DNA from: Alphaproteobacteria bacterium
GTDB taxonomy: Bacteria > Pseudomonadota > Alphaproteobacteria > Paracaedibacterales > CAIULA01
NCBI GenBank assembly: GCA_019749935.1
Contig: JAIEPD010000010.1
Coordinates: 1-64,000, forward strand
Length of the DNA stretch: 64,000 nucleotides
Reading direction: 5' to 3'
Below the pieces are notes generated by a model. The model did not search any database. It saw nothing but the letters and a program-made list of their open reading frames with translations, and was not told the DNA's origin. How positions within the stretch are numbered: the first letter of the stretch is position 1; each line of letters opens with the position of its first letter. This document shows positions 40,382 through 50,666 of this stretch, piece after piece. A program made the position numbers and the translations under genes.

Positions 40382-40527
40382 TAAGCAACAATTAACAAAA
40401 TCTTAATGAATAAACTGTAGCGGAAAAATGAATTTTTGTCACGCATCAGTGTTTTATTGTGAGATTCAACTATTGTCATTCTGGGATGACAATGAGCTTT
40501 GATTTCTCCTAGAACTTTTTAATGTAC

Positions 40528-42480
40528 TTACCCAACAAAGAATCCTTTAATACAAGCCCATAATTTACAGAAAATACCCCCACACTCAGGTTTTGTTTCC
40601 GTTACTTGAACAGGCTGTGATTTTTCTTCGCTTTTATTTCTTTGTAAATGCGATGGCAGGCGCTTTTCTTTTTCAGTGTCAATCCACCAGGCATCAAAAG
40701 TAAATGGATTATAAGGAGGGCTAATATCTGAGTGGCTAAATCGATCCCAAAATGCAATCGGAATATTATCTGTTATCCAGGCTGGAATCATATAGTAACC
40801 CCATAATAACAAACGATCGAGAGTTTTTGTCGTTGTGATAAGGGTTTGATAGTCTTTTGATTCAATAAGTTTTTCAATGACTTCATCAATTGCTTTTTCA
40901 TGAATGCCAGCAAAATTTCGGGAACCTTTCACATTGGCAGATTGACTACTCCACATGTCTCTCTGCTCATTTCCAGGGGTCGGACTTTGAGGATTGACAC
41001 CTAAAATTATGTCGTAATCATATTGATCAACACGTTCTTGATAGGTTGAAACATCAAGAAGACGAATCTTCATATCTATTCCAATTAGTTTTAAGTAACC
41101 TTGGAAATGAAGAAAAATCTTTTCATAAGATGGATCATAGATAATGGCTTCAAACGTAAATGGTTTTCCCGACGTAACATTCACAAGCTTTTGATTCTTA
41201 ATTTCAAAGCCAGCCTCTTTTAATAATTTTAAAGCTTTATCTGACGATTTTCTAATGTCTTGCTCATTATTATGTTCAGGGAGCGTAAAGGTAGCTTCAA
41301 AGACTTCGCCTGGGATTTGACCTTTATAGGGTTCAAGCAAGGATTTTTCTTCACCTTCTGGAATTCCATTTGCTTCAAAAGGCGTATTCGGGAAATAGCT
41401 TTTGATTCTTTGATATGTATTGTAAAAGAGATTTTTATTTGCCCAATTAAAGTCGAACATTTCTGTTAGAGCTTGACGTATTTTGCGGTTGTTAAAAATT
41501 TCTCGGCGCGTGTTGAAATACAGACCATAACTTCCGGGAATGCAAAGGCTGTGTTTAATTCTTTCCTTTTTTACAAAACCCTGTTCAACAGCAGGAAATT
41601 TATATGCTGTGGACCATAGCTTAGAACTGTTTTCATAACGAATATCAACCTGGCCGTTTTTGAAGGCTTCGAACATTGCATTCGCGTCCCGATAGTAATC
41701 CACCTTGATGGTATCAAAATTATGGCGGCCCTTTTGGCTTGGGACGTTTTCACCCCACCAATTCTTAACACGTTTATAAGTAATAGAACGACCAGCATCC
41801 AAGGACTCTATTTCATAAGAGCCGCTGCTAGGGGGAGGGGTTAATGTTGTTTCTTCAAAGTGATGTGTTTCATAATAGGTCTTAGAGAGTGCTGGTAACT
41901 GCCCTAGGATTGCTGGAATTTCGCGACTATTATTGCCTGGGCAGTGAAACTTCACTTCATGCTCTGATAGTTTCTCGACCTTTGTGATGGCTTTGTAATA
42001 GGTTCTAAAAAGAGGCTGGCCTTTTTCACGTAAAATATTAAAGCTGAAAACAATGTCATCCGCTGTAATAAGTTGGCCATTACTAAAACAGGCCTTTGGG
42101 TTCAATTTAAAAATAACCCATGAAAGATCAGGCGCTACACTTATAGCTTCAGCCACATAACCGTAATGAGTTGCAGGTTCATCATAAGATTGCTCAAGAA
42201 GGGTTGCATAGCACTGGGATATCCCTTGAGCCGGGGCGCCTTTTATAATAAAAGGATTTAAATTGTCAAAAGTTCCAAGGCCAGCGATTTTGATTTCTCC
42301 ACCTTTTGGTGCATTTGGATTCACATAATCAAAATGGGTGAATGTGGTTGAGTATTTTAAGTCACCAAAGGTTGAAAATCCGTGAGAATAGGAGGGCTGT
42401 GTTTGTGCCTGAGGTGAATAGAGCTGGGAGAAAATGACAAGAAAAACTATAAATCTTAAAATGCGCAATGCTTTGTCCAT
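40528..42480 (-). CDS. yejA: Periplasmic peptide-binding protein
   Basis: SBP_bac_5 features: HGFSTFGDLKYSTTFTHFDYVNPNAPKGGEIK; ADDIVFSFNILREKG. Confidence 0.95.
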   Translation of the reverse strand: MDKALRILRFIVFLVIFSQLYSPQAQTQPSYSHGFSTFGDLKYSTTFTHFDYVNPNAPKGGEIKIAGLGTFDNLNPFIIKGAPAQGISQCYATLLEQSYDEPATHYGYVAEAISVAPDLSWVIFKLNPKACFSNGQLITADDIVFSFNILREKGQPLFRTYYKAITKVEKLSEHEVKFHCPGNNSREIPAILGQLPALSKTYYETHHFEETTLTPPPSSGSYEIESLDAGRSITYKRVKNWWGENVPSQKGRHNFDTIKVDYYRDANAMFEAFKNGQVDIRYENSSKLWSTAYKFPAVEQGFVKKERIKHSLCIPGSYGLYFNTRREIFNNRKIRQALTEMFDFNWANKNLFYNTYQRIKSYFPNTPFEANGIPEGEEKSLLEPYKGQIPGEVFEATFTLPEHNNEQDIRKSSDKALKLLKEAGFEIKNQKLVNVTSGKPFTFEAIIYDPSYEKIFLHFQGYLKLIGIDMKIRLLDVSTYQERVDQYDYDIILGVNPQSPTPGNEQRDMWSSQSANVKGSRNFAGIHEKAIDEVIEKLIESKDYQTLITTTKTLDRLLLWGYYMIPAWITDNIPIAFWDRFSHSDISPPYNPFTFDAWWIDTEKEKRLPSHLQRNKSEEKSQPVQVTETKPECGGIFCKLWACIKGFFVG

Positions 42481-42642
42481 AATATTTTAAAAATTGAGTT
42501 AATTTATTGATACTGAGTTTTCAAACCTAAGGCAATCTTTCTTTGGAAGGAGAGTTGCTTTGTAAATGAGCAATTTAATCTTGCAAGAAGCTCAATAATT
42601 CAATATATTGTGCCTGATATTTAAAAAATAACAAAATATAGT

Positions 42643-44499
42643 ATGCTTCTTTTTGTCCTTTTTCTATTAATTGCTTGTTGTGAAAGTGAAGGTGCTGAGC
42701 AGGGACCAGTGCTGCCGACTCTTTTGGTTAAGGCAAAACGTGAAACATCAGAGCCACTTTCGATCAACACAATTACAGATAAAGTATTACAAACAAATCA
42801 ACATGAAACAGCTCTGGAGGCTCTTAAAGATCTGCCAGGCATACACGCAGTGCAGCAAGGAGGTCCAGGAAGAACAGCCTCAATGTTTATAAGAGGCGGA
42901 GATCCAGGAGAAACTCTGGTCCTGATTGATGGAATGCGAGGAAATGATCCTAGTACGCCTAATGGGCTTTTTGATTTTGGACATTTGGGTGTTGAGGGAA
43001 TTGAAACAATTGAAATCGCAAAAGGCCCTTATGCTGCTCAATATGGCGGGGATGCTATGGCTGGTGTTGTTAGTGTTAAAACAGCGAAAGGAAAAGGAAA
43101 GCCAAGTTTTAGAGCGAGTGCAGAAGCTGGATCTTTTGAAACTTTTCAAGAAAGTTTGGGAACTCAAGGACAAATAAATGCTGTAGACTTTAACGTTAAT
43201 GTCGGTCATTTTGCAACGGATGGAACGCCTTCAACGCCTGTTGCCCGTCGTACACTATCAAGACAGTGGAATCCAGAACCCTATGAACGTAATGCATTTT
43301 CATCAAGATTAGGGGCACAATTAAATCCAGATTGGCATCTTAGTTTATGGAATCGTTACCAACATAATTATTCACGTTATGTGAATGAAACTCTTAGTAA
43401 TCCATCAGCTCAAGATATAGGAGCTCAATGGCTTCATCGTGCTCAATTGGAGGGTGAGGTAAATCCAAAATGGAAACCAGTTTTTGGTGTAGGATACGTA
43501 GAACAAGAACGAAGATCTGGGAATGATATAACACCCTTTTTGCCAAAACGCACTGATCAAGGACAAACGTTTAAGTTAGATTGGAAAAATCAAATTAAAA
43601 TAACGGATATTTATGATGTGCATTTAGGGATCGAAAAAGAACAACAATCTTATCAATCTGATGATCATGAAACGACACCAATTCAAGCAAGAATCGATGA
43701 AAAAGATCTGTTTGTAGGTAACATCTTAAACCCAAACAAACGCATTAAGTTAGAGGTTTGGGGGCGTTATCATCGACATAGTCAATTTGGGGGTGAGAAT
43801 AGTTATAGAACGGCTGCAACGTATCGTCATTTTGAAACAAGCACAGAGATTTATACAAGTTATGGAACGGCTATAAAAGCTCCGTCTTTGTCTCAGCTTT
43901 TTGATACAAAATCGGGTAATCCAAATTTGCATCCTGAAAAAAGTCACGGATATGAGATTGGAATTCGCCAACCGTTAACGCAAAAGGTTGAAATTGGGAC
44001 TACATTTTTTAGAAATTTGATCTCAGAGCTTATCTCAGGGCAACAAGTTGCACCTTTACAGTTTTCATATTTTAATATTAATAAAGCAGAAACCATAGGG
44101 CTTGAGTCTTTTATTTCTGTGAAACCTGTCGATGGTGTGACTTTTCGACTGGAGCACACCTATTTAAGAGCAAAAGATCTGAATACAGGGTTGCAGCTCT
44201 TACGCCGACCTTTACATAAGTTTGCGGCAAAGTTAAATTTCCAAGTAAGAGAAAATTGGGATATAGGGATGGGGGCAATCTATAATGGCAAGCAAGCGGA
44301 TATCGCGCGTTTCACCCCTTATGGAAGAGTCTATATGGGCGGAGTCACTGTTTTGAGAGTCTACACAACCTATCATGTGAGCAAAAACTGTGATGTTTTT
44401 GGCCGCATTGAAAATGCATTAAACAGGCATTTTGAAGAACCATCTGGTTACCTTCAACCAGGCCTTGCTATGTACGGTGGAATCCGCATTCGTACATGA
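42643..44499 (+). CDS. TonB-dependent outer-membrane receptor
   Basis: Plug domain ALKDLPGIHAVQQGGPGRTASMFIRGGDPGETLVLIDGMRGND; C-terminal beta-barrel signature. Confidence 0.93.
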   Translation: MLLFVLFLLIACCESEGAEQGPVLPTLLVKAKRETSEPLSINTITDKVLQTNQHETALEALKDLPGIHAVQQGGPGRTASMFIRGGDPGETLVLIDGMRGNDPSTPNGLFDFGHLGVEGIETIEIAKGPYAAQYGGDAMAGVVSVKTAKGKGKPSFRASAEAGSFETFQESLGTQGQINAVDFNVNVGHFATDGTPSTPVARRTLSRQWNPEPYERNAFSSRLGAQLNPDWHLSLWNRYQHNYSRYVNETLSNPSAQDIGAQWLHRAQLEGEVNPKWKPVFGVGYVEQERRSGNDITPFLPKRTDQGQTFKLDWKNQIKITDIYDVHLGIEKEQQSYQSDDHETTPIQARIDEKDLFVGNILNPNKRIKLEVWGRYHRHSQFGGENSYRTAATYRHFETSTEIYTSYGTAIKAPSLSQLFDTKSGNPNLHPEKSHGYEIGIRQPLTQKVEIGTTFFRNLISELISGQQVAPLQFSYFNINKAETIGLESFISVKPVDGVTFRLEHTYLRAKDLNTGLQLLRRPLHKFAAKLNFQVRENWDIGMGAIYNGKQADIARFTPYGRVYMGGVTVLRVYTTYHVSKNCDVFGRIENALNRHFEEPSGYLQPGLAMYGGIRIRT

Positions 44500-45092
44500 T
44501 CAAAGCGTTAATGATATCTTTTTTGTTTCATAGCCTTGCTTTTGCAGGGTCGTACTTTTTATTAGGCAACAGTTTTTTTGCAAATGATGTCAGTGAGCTA
44601 AAAGGAAATATAATTTCAGTTAATATGGTGTTTTCGCCAATCGAAAAGGAAGCAGTTTCTGGTGAAGAGCCAGCTTTGATTTCAAAAGATACGTTACAAA
44701 AAACGAGATCTTCCGTTAAAACGTCTTCCTCGGTTTCATTAATGCCTTCTTCAGCGCAACCTGCTCAAAGTGTGTCAATGACAGTATCAAATCCAGGGAA
44801 TGCGCAAGGCGAAGAGGGTGCAGCTAATTTAATTCCCCATCCATCCAATCAACCACCTGCTTATCCTGAAAGGGCAAGAGCAGATGGACTGACTGGAAAA
44901 ATGATGATTCAATTGACCGTTGATCAAACGGGCCGTGTTGTCCATGCCAAAGTCATCGAAGGGCAAAACGTTTCATCAATCCTTCAAGAGGCTGCGATTT
45001 CAGCTGTTAAGGAGTGGCGATTTAAGTACAAAACCACCCCTCGCGAGCAAGTCAGACTTTCATTACCGATCGTATTTAATTTAGAAGATTAA
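44496..45092 (+). CDS. TonB-family energy transducer
   Basis: N-terminal TM, C-terminal PPAYPERARADGLTGKMMIQLTVDQTGRVVHAKVIEGQ...AISAVKEWRFK; overlaps receptor stop. Confidence 0.92.
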   Translation: MIKALMISFLFHSLAFAGSYFLLGNSFFANDVSELKGNIISVNMVFSPIEKEAVSGEEPALISKDTLQKTRSSVKTSSSVSLMPSSAQPAQSVSMTVSNPGNAQGEEGAANLIPHPSNQPPAYPERARADGLTGKMMIQLTVDQTGRVVHAKVIEGQNVSSILQEAAISAVKEWRFKYKTTPREQVRLSLPIVFNLED

Positions 45093-45161
45093 TCACATAA
45101 TTTTTAATATTAATTATTTATTAATAATTTTAAATCATAATAATTTTGTTAGATAAATTTT

Positions 45162-45401
45162 TTGGGAGAAATAAATATGTCAAAGAAAGTAATTTTTATG
45201 GCTCTTGCGGTTGTTACATTTTGTGCTACTGCAAGCCATGCAGATGTAAAAGGTGATTGTAAAAAATGGTTACGTGATACCTCAAAACGTAATCCAAGTG
45301 ATGAATTTTTGGAAAAGCGTTGCACCTGTGTTGCAGGCCGGGCTACAGACTCTAGTAAGATGCAAAGAGCAAACGATTGGTGCAAAGACAACGGTAAATA
45401 A
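45162..45401 (+). CDS. Small secreted Cys-containing hypothetical protein
   Basis: Signal peptide MSKKVIFMALAVVTFCATASHA; four Cys in mature part. Confidence 0.65.
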   Translation: MGEINMSKKVIFMALAVVTFCATASHADVKGDCKKWLRDTSKRNPSDEFLEKRCTCVAGRATDSSKMQRANDWCKDNGK

Positions 45402-45478
45402 TTAGCTTTTATCTGATCAAAAACCCCTATTTTTGTATTTAGCAAAATAGGGGTGAATTGTATATTCAAAAAAAGATT

Positions 45479-45973
45479 TTAGATTTGGACTTGCTCCAAA
45501 GGAACGCCAGGGAGTTTTTTCGCGGTTCTAATAACCATACGCGTTTTAATTTGGGCAACTTTGACCATGGTTGAAAGTTCACCAGATAAAAAGTTTTGAT
45601 ACGCATCAAAATCTTTTGCAACTATTTTTAAAAGAAAGTCAGAACCACCTGTAACCATGTAGCATTCACGGACCATAGGCCATTTTTGGACTTGTTCTTC
45701 AAATGCTCTAAGATCTGCATCATTTTGACTGGATAATGCGACTTCTGCAAAAATTGTAACGCCAAACCCCAGCGCCTGGGTATTTAGATTAGCATGGTAG
45801 CTTTGTATTATATTTTGGTCTTCAAGATTCTTAACGCGCCTCAAACAGGGAGGAGCAGAGATACCTGCACGTTTTGCAAGCTCTACGTTGGTCAGTCTGC
45901 CATCATTTTGAAGATCGTTTAGGATATTTAAATCAATTCTGTCGAGTTTTCCAATCACTTTTAATTTTTCCAC
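45479..45973 (-). CDS. Lrp/AsnC family transcriptional regulator
   Basis: LDRIDLNILNDLQNDGRLTNVELAKRAGISAPPCLRRVKNLED. Confidence 0.96.
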   Translation of the reverse strand: MEKLKVIGKLDRIDLNILNDLQNDGRLTNVELAKRAGISAPPCLRRVKNLEDQNIIQSYHANLNTQALGFGVTIFAEVALSSQNDADLRAFEEQVQKWPMVRECYMVTGGSDFLLKIVAKDFDAYQNFLSGELSTMVKVAQIKTRMVIRTAKKLPGVPLEQVQI

Positions 45974-46241
45974 TTTTCAACTATTAGGATTAAATTTTAA
46001 AATTTACTAATTTAAAGATAAAAACAGTATAACTTTTATTAAAATATAACATAATGGTGAATCAATGTCACGAGAATTCCTATTTAAATCAAAATTATAA
46101 CTGTGTCTTCCATGGATGAAAGATCTTTTAATTTAATAGGGGGATTATAAACAACGTTTCTCCAGAAGTTAAGAAAATTTTAATAAAATTAAATGATAAT
46201 CAATCTAGAAGAAGATAAATTACAAAGTTTACAGAGGTATC

Positions 46242-46754
46242 ATGACCGAAAGGAAAGATACAATATCAGAGGAAAAGCAAAGCCTTTATGAAATAGCTAA
46301 GAAAAGTTCTTCTTTTCAAAAAAAGCTTATTCTCACAGGATTTTCTTCGTTTGTTTTTATTGTCGTTGTTATAAGTGCCTCTTTATATCTTCTGAGTTTA
46401 AAATCACCTAAGACTTTGGCTAAAGAGCACAGTTCCGTGAGTTCATTCGACATAGATTTTCTTCACACTCCCGAAATTAATACAAAACTTAAAACGGATA
46501 GAAACAAAGAATCTAGTTTAAAGGCTAGATTTTCCATACAAGTGTCATCTAAAGACGCAAAAGCGAGAGTGAACCGAAAGATGAACTTGATTGCGAATAA
46601 GCTGCAAAAAAGGCTTGCAGGCTATTCAGCGAGAGATTTAAGCAAAAAATATGGAATCGAAAAGGTGCGCAAAGAGCTATTAGACAAAATTAATGCGATT
46701 ACTAAGCCTGTGCAAATAAATCAAATTTTTATTAAAGATTTTCTTATTCATTAA
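46242..46754 (+). CDS. fliL: FliL-like flagellar basal-body-associated protein
   Basis: Cytoplasmic N-term, one TM, C-terminal KVRKELLDKINAITKPVQINQIFIKDFLIH. Confidence 0.65.
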   Translation: MTERKDTISEEKQSLYEIAKKSSSFQKKLILTGFSSFVFIVVVISASLYLLSLKSPKTLAKEHSSVSSFDIDFLHTPEINTKLKTDRNKESSLKARFSIQVSSKDAKARVNRKMNLIANKLQKRLAGYSARDLSKKYGIEKVRKELLDKINAITKPVQINQIFIKDFLIH

Positions 46755-46802
46755 GAAGAGGACACTTTTTGTGTGCAAATACGTCTCAAATGCTAAAAAT
46801 CA

Positions 46803-47327
46803 ATGGAGAGAAAAATGACAAATCTCATATTAGATGGACTGATTATGTCTTTTTTCATAATGGCAATCATTTTCTGTTGGCATCTTAATAAGCGTATTCA
46901 CGAGATAAAAAAGCTTGGAGCGAGAACGACACCTTTTGCCAATAGCTTTTCACGTTCAATTGCACAGGTTACGAAAGAACTTAATAAACTGAAAGAAGCC
47001 TCTGAAAAAGGGCAAGATGCTGAGATTGTAAGAAAAGATTTTGAGGAGCTTATTCATCAGAGTGAAAGCATCATGATTCGTTTGGATCAATTGATTGAAA
47101 AAGCACAAAAAGCTGAGCATATTTTAAGGGAGTCAGCAGCTATAAAGCCAAAAACTGACGCGTTCGCAAAGGATGCTTATAAGGATACTTATCAAGAAGA
47201 TCCTGCTAAGAGAGCGCCTTTTTTGTCATTGACGCCCACAGAGCAATCTGAGCCTAGGCTTTTTCAAAAAGCACCAGATCTTTCGATGGATCGCAATTTG
47301 ATGACGGTGCTGAGAGGCATTCGTTAG
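46803..47327 (+). CDS. DUF6468-like protein (alphaproteobacterial flagellar-locus family)
   Basis: Single TM plus coiled coil, LILDGLIMSFFIMAIIFCWHLNKRI...; follows FliL-like gene. Confidence 0.5.
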   Translation: MERKMTNLILDGLIMSFFIMAIIFCWHLNKRIHEIKKLGARTTPFANSFSRSIAQVTKELNKLKEASEKGQDAEIVRKDFEELIHQSESIMIRLDQLIEKAQKAEHILRESAAIKPKTDAFAKDAYKDTYQEDPAKRAPFLSLTPTEQSEPRLFQKAPDLSMDRNLMTVLRGIR

Positions 47328-47423
47328 ATCATTTCTCAAGACGTCTTGTATTGAATCAAAATTAATATAATGATAACTGTGGTTTAAGAGTAGAAAAGTC
47401 TTTAGCAGAATTGAATTAACTTT

Positions 47424-48374
47424 ATGCAAAAACGTCCTCTTGGTAAATCAGGAATTTCGATTGCTCCCCTTGCACTTGGCGGCAATGTTTTTGGTTGGAC
47501 CATAGATGAAAAAACTTCATTCTCAATTCTTGATGCTTTTGTTGATTTTGGGTTTAATCTGATTGACACGGCTGATATTTATTCTGCTTGGGTTTCAGGG
47601 AATAAAGGTGGTGAGTCTGAAACCATCGTTGGGAATTGGTTAAAAAAATCTGGTAAGCGCGATAAAATAGTTTTGACGACTAAGGTTGGAATGAGAATGG
47701 GCGATGGCTCCATGGGGCTAAAACGCGACTATATTCTAGAATCTATTGAAGCGTCACTTAAGCGCCTGCAAACTGATTATGTTGATTTTTACCAATCTCA
47801 TAAAGATGATATTGATGCGCCAATGGAGGAAACGCTTGAAGCGTATGATATTCTCATAAAGCAAGGAAAAGTGCGTGCAATTGGGGCTTCTAATTACAAA
47901 GCAAATCGTTTAAGGGAAGTGCTGGGTATTAGTTTGGAAAAGCAATATCCGGCTTATGTTTCACTGCAACCTCATTATAATCTATGCAATCGCTTTGAAT
48001 TTGAAACTGAGCTTGAGTCTTTGTGTCTAGAGCAAAATCTTGCAGTCATCAGCTATTCTTCTCTTGCGAATGGATTTCTAACAGGAAAATATCGCTGTGA
48101 GGCCGATCTTCAAAAGAGTGCTCGCGGAGAATACGTGAGCAAATACCTTAATGAGCGGGGGTTTAAAATTCTTGAGGCTTTGGATAAAGTTTCTGATACT
48201 TATCAAACAACGCCAGCTGCCATTGCACTTGCCTGGTTAATGCAACGAAAAAGCATTACAGCGCCCATTGTTAGCGCGACAAGCGTTTCCCAGTTATCAG
48301 ATTTGGTAAAGTCAGTGGATATTATTTTGTCACCTGAGAGTAATGTTATCTTGAATGAAGCAAGTCAGTTTTAG
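47424..48374 (+). CDS. Aldo/keto reductase
   Basis: RPLGKSGISIAPLALGGNVFGW; FNLIDTADIYS; DYVDFYQSHKDD. Confidence 0.95.
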   Translation: MQKRPLGKSGISIAPLALGGNVFGWTIDEKTSFSILDAFVDFGFNLIDTADIYSAWVSGNKGGESETIVGNWLKKSGKRDKIVLTTKVGMRMGDGSMGLKRDYILESIEASLKRLQTDYVDFYQSHKDDIDAPMEETLEAYDILIKQGKVRAIGASNYKANRLREVLGISLEKQYPAYVSLQPHYNLCNRFEFETELESLCLEQNLAVISYSSLANGFLTGKYRCEADLQKSARGEYVSKYLNERGFKILEALDKVSDTYQTTPAAIALAWLMQRKSITAPIVSATSVSQLSDLVKSVDIILSPESNVILNEASQF

Positions 48375-48417
48375 TTATTTTCAAAAGTGTCTGATCTTTC
48401 CACTTCGTGAAAGTTTA

Positions 48418-49614
48418 TCAAGTCTGGGAGAAATTCATCAGCTCACGATTGTTGATGACAAAAAACAACGTCATGACCGTCAGAAGAATAAAGGTGATGA
48501 TAATAATCCCAATATTTTGAAAAGAGCCCTGGTAAAAATAACCAGCGAGCTGAAGACAAAGCGCTGTGAAGATAAGACGTCCTCCCTGAAGAATTGCCGA
48601 TACACGCCCTTTTGCTTGGGGCATAAAGTTTAGGCACAGGGGTTGAAGTATGATACTCGGGATAATCCTGGCTATAATAAAAGGAAGAAAGGCGAGTGTA
48701 ATTAACAGTGGATTGGAACTATCCTGAAAAGTGACCCAAACAAGACTTATTAAGCCAACAATAAGAATTTGACTTGAAATATATAACGTTTTTTTCTGGT
48801 CGTACCTGCTAAGAATCAGGCCAAAGATTATACTCCCCAATCCAAAGATAAAAGCTAACACCCCTTGATAATAACCAAAATGCGCAAGCTTTACGCCTAA
48901 ATCTTCCATATACAATAAAGGAGACATTCCAACAAAGACCCAGTAGGGTACAAAACCAAAGACAATATGCACAATCAAAAGGAGCAGGGGTTTGGATTGA
49001 AATATAGGGGCATATCCATGCAGAGAAAGAGTTTCCTTATGCTTTGGCAGTTTATAAGTGGGAATAAAAAGCAGGGTCATCACAAGCGTCATCAACCCTA
49101 ACACTAAAAGCGTCATAAAATTCCCTCGCCAATGGAAATAAAGAGCAATATAACTCCCAAGGACAGGAGCAGCCCCTACAGAAAAATTCATCAACCCATC
49201 GAGTATCCCCATTAAAAACCGTTGTTGTTTAAGAGGATATGCATCGGCAATAATTAAAAAACTGAGGATTGCGGGTGCGCTTATGCCCACGCCTTGGAGA
49301 AAGCGACCCACCAGCAAAAACTCGTAGAACGATGCCCCTAAACAAAGGAGACTCCCGATGATAAAAACCATGAGGCCAAGCAATATGATAGGTTTGCGAC
49401 CATAACGATCCGCCAAACTTCCGACAAAGAATAGGCTTAAACAATACCCTGCAAAATTAACCGATAACAAGGCTTCAACCCAAAATGGTGACAGATTAAA
49501 CTGACTTTGTAACTCAGGAAAGCTCGGCACAAAGAGATCAAACTCCATCCCTGCCAATAGATCCATCAGGATAATGGTGAGGAGGACCATGCTTTTGGAG
49601 AAGATTGGTTTCAT
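48418..49614 (-). CDS. MFS transporter (Bcr/CflA-like)
   Basis: LFVGSLADRYGRKPIILLGL motif A; 12 TM pattern. Confidence 0.9.
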   Translation of the reverse strand: MKPIFSKSMVLLTIILMDLLAGMEFDLFVPSFPELQSQFNLSPFWVEALLSVNFAGYCLSLFFVGSLADRYGRKPIILLGLMVFIIGSLLCLGASFYEFLLVGRFLQGVGISAPAILSFLIIADAYPLKQQRFLMGILDGLMNFSVGAAPVLGSYIALYFHWRGNFMTLLVLGLMTLVMTLLFIPTYKLPKHKETLSLHGYAPIFQSKPLLLLIVHIVFGFVPYWVFVGMSPLLYMEDLGVKLAHFGYYQGVLAFIFGLGSIIFGLILSRYDQKKTLYISSQILIVGLISLVWVTFQDSSNPLLITLAFLPFIIARIIPSIILQPLCLNFMPQAKGRVSAILQGGRLIFTALCLQLAGYFYQGSFQNIGIIIITFILLTVMTLFFVINNRELMNFSQT

Positions 49615-49714
49615 GGAGCGATCCTACACTAATTTAGAATCTCGCAAAACACTACAAGCTTTCGATTTCAAAAAATTCCATTTTTGGCCTTCCCATAGCT
49701 CACAGGTCTGCCTG

Positions 49715-50665
49715 TTACCACGCATCACCCCACATTATTTTTGAGGCATTTTTGTAGATATCTTTTTGAGATTTCGTAATGATTTCTCTTTTTGTGCCCT
49801 GGGCAATACAAAGGTCCAATAAAATATGTCCTGGTCTTTTGATGGGTTTTCGAAGGATGCGTGCAAAATCTTGGCAAGCTTCTTTTTTACTTATAATCAA
49901 ATAGGAAAACTTTTCATCTTCATAACTCAGCACCCCTTGTTTTATATGTTTATGGGATTTTGTGCGATGTAGCCTTACTGAAAAATGACACCAATCTTCT
50001 GTTATCTCTAGAGGACACTTATTATTATGCGGACATGGGGCAATAATGTGCCCTCCCTTTCTAATTAAAAAATCCCTAGCAAGCATCAACGTCTTATAAT
50101 CATGAGGTGTGCCTGGCATGGTGATAACCAAAAATTCTTTCGTTGCGTCAAAGGCCTTTTTGAGCACATTGAATTGCTGATCTTGGTTTAACTCTCCCAG
50201 TACATAACCCAGTGTAACAAGGTCATATTTAGTTGATAGGGAAAAATTTGTTACATCTTTTTGAAGATGTTCAAAAGTTGTCTTAAGGTTAAGCGAATCG
50301 AACAGTCCTTTACTAAAACGGCCCATAGACGGTTGGTGTTCAACCAAAGTTGCCGTTTTTAATTCTGGCCATAAGTCCAAAGCTGCAAGCGTTACTGTTC
50401 CGGGCCCTGCGCCTAAATCAAGAAGGGATGTTGGCGCAAAATTTGTGGCAATTTTTTGAAGGCAGGTGTTTATGACTGCATGCGTTGCTGGCATTCTGGC
50501 CGACACATAGGCAGCGACCATAGCTTCGTTGTGTATGTCTTGTGTTTTGCCTTTTGAACGATAACATGCACTTAAATCCTCATGGGCCTTTTGAATTTCT
50601 TTTGATGAAAAAGTCTTTTCATGCGAATTTATATAATGTAGAGCGCGTTCGAGATTGGGTTGCAT
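49715..50665 (-). CDS. Rsm22-like small ribosomal subunit methyltransferase
   Basis: AYVSARMPATHAVINTCL; LLDLGAGPGTVTLAAL; C-terminal Cys/basic region. Confidence 0.82.
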   Translation of the reverse strand: MQPNLERALHYINSHEKTFSSKEIQKAHEDLSACYRSKGKTQDIHNEAMVAAYVSARMPATHAVINTCLQKIATNFAPTSLLDLGAGPGTVTLAALDLWPELKTATLVEHQPSMGRFSKGLFDSLNLKTTFEHLQKDVTNFSLSTKYDLVTLGYVLGELNQDQQFNVLKKAFDATKEFLVITMPGTPHDYKTLMLARDFLIRKGGHIIAPCPHNNKCPLEITEDWCHFSVRLHRTKSHKHIKQGVLSYEDEKFSYLIISKKEACQDFARILRKPIKRPGHILLDLCIAQGTKREIITKSQKDIYKNASKIMWGDAW

Positions 50666-50666
50666 A

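Noticed and set aside
42481-42642. Cobalamin or other riboswitch before the TonB-dependent receptor
   Set aside because: No B12-box-like or other conserved riboswitch sequence seen; region is simply AT-rich.
48418-48637. Small ORFs antisense to or in alternate frames of the MFS gene and other CDSs
   Set aside because: Shadow frames of strong coding regions with no domain support.
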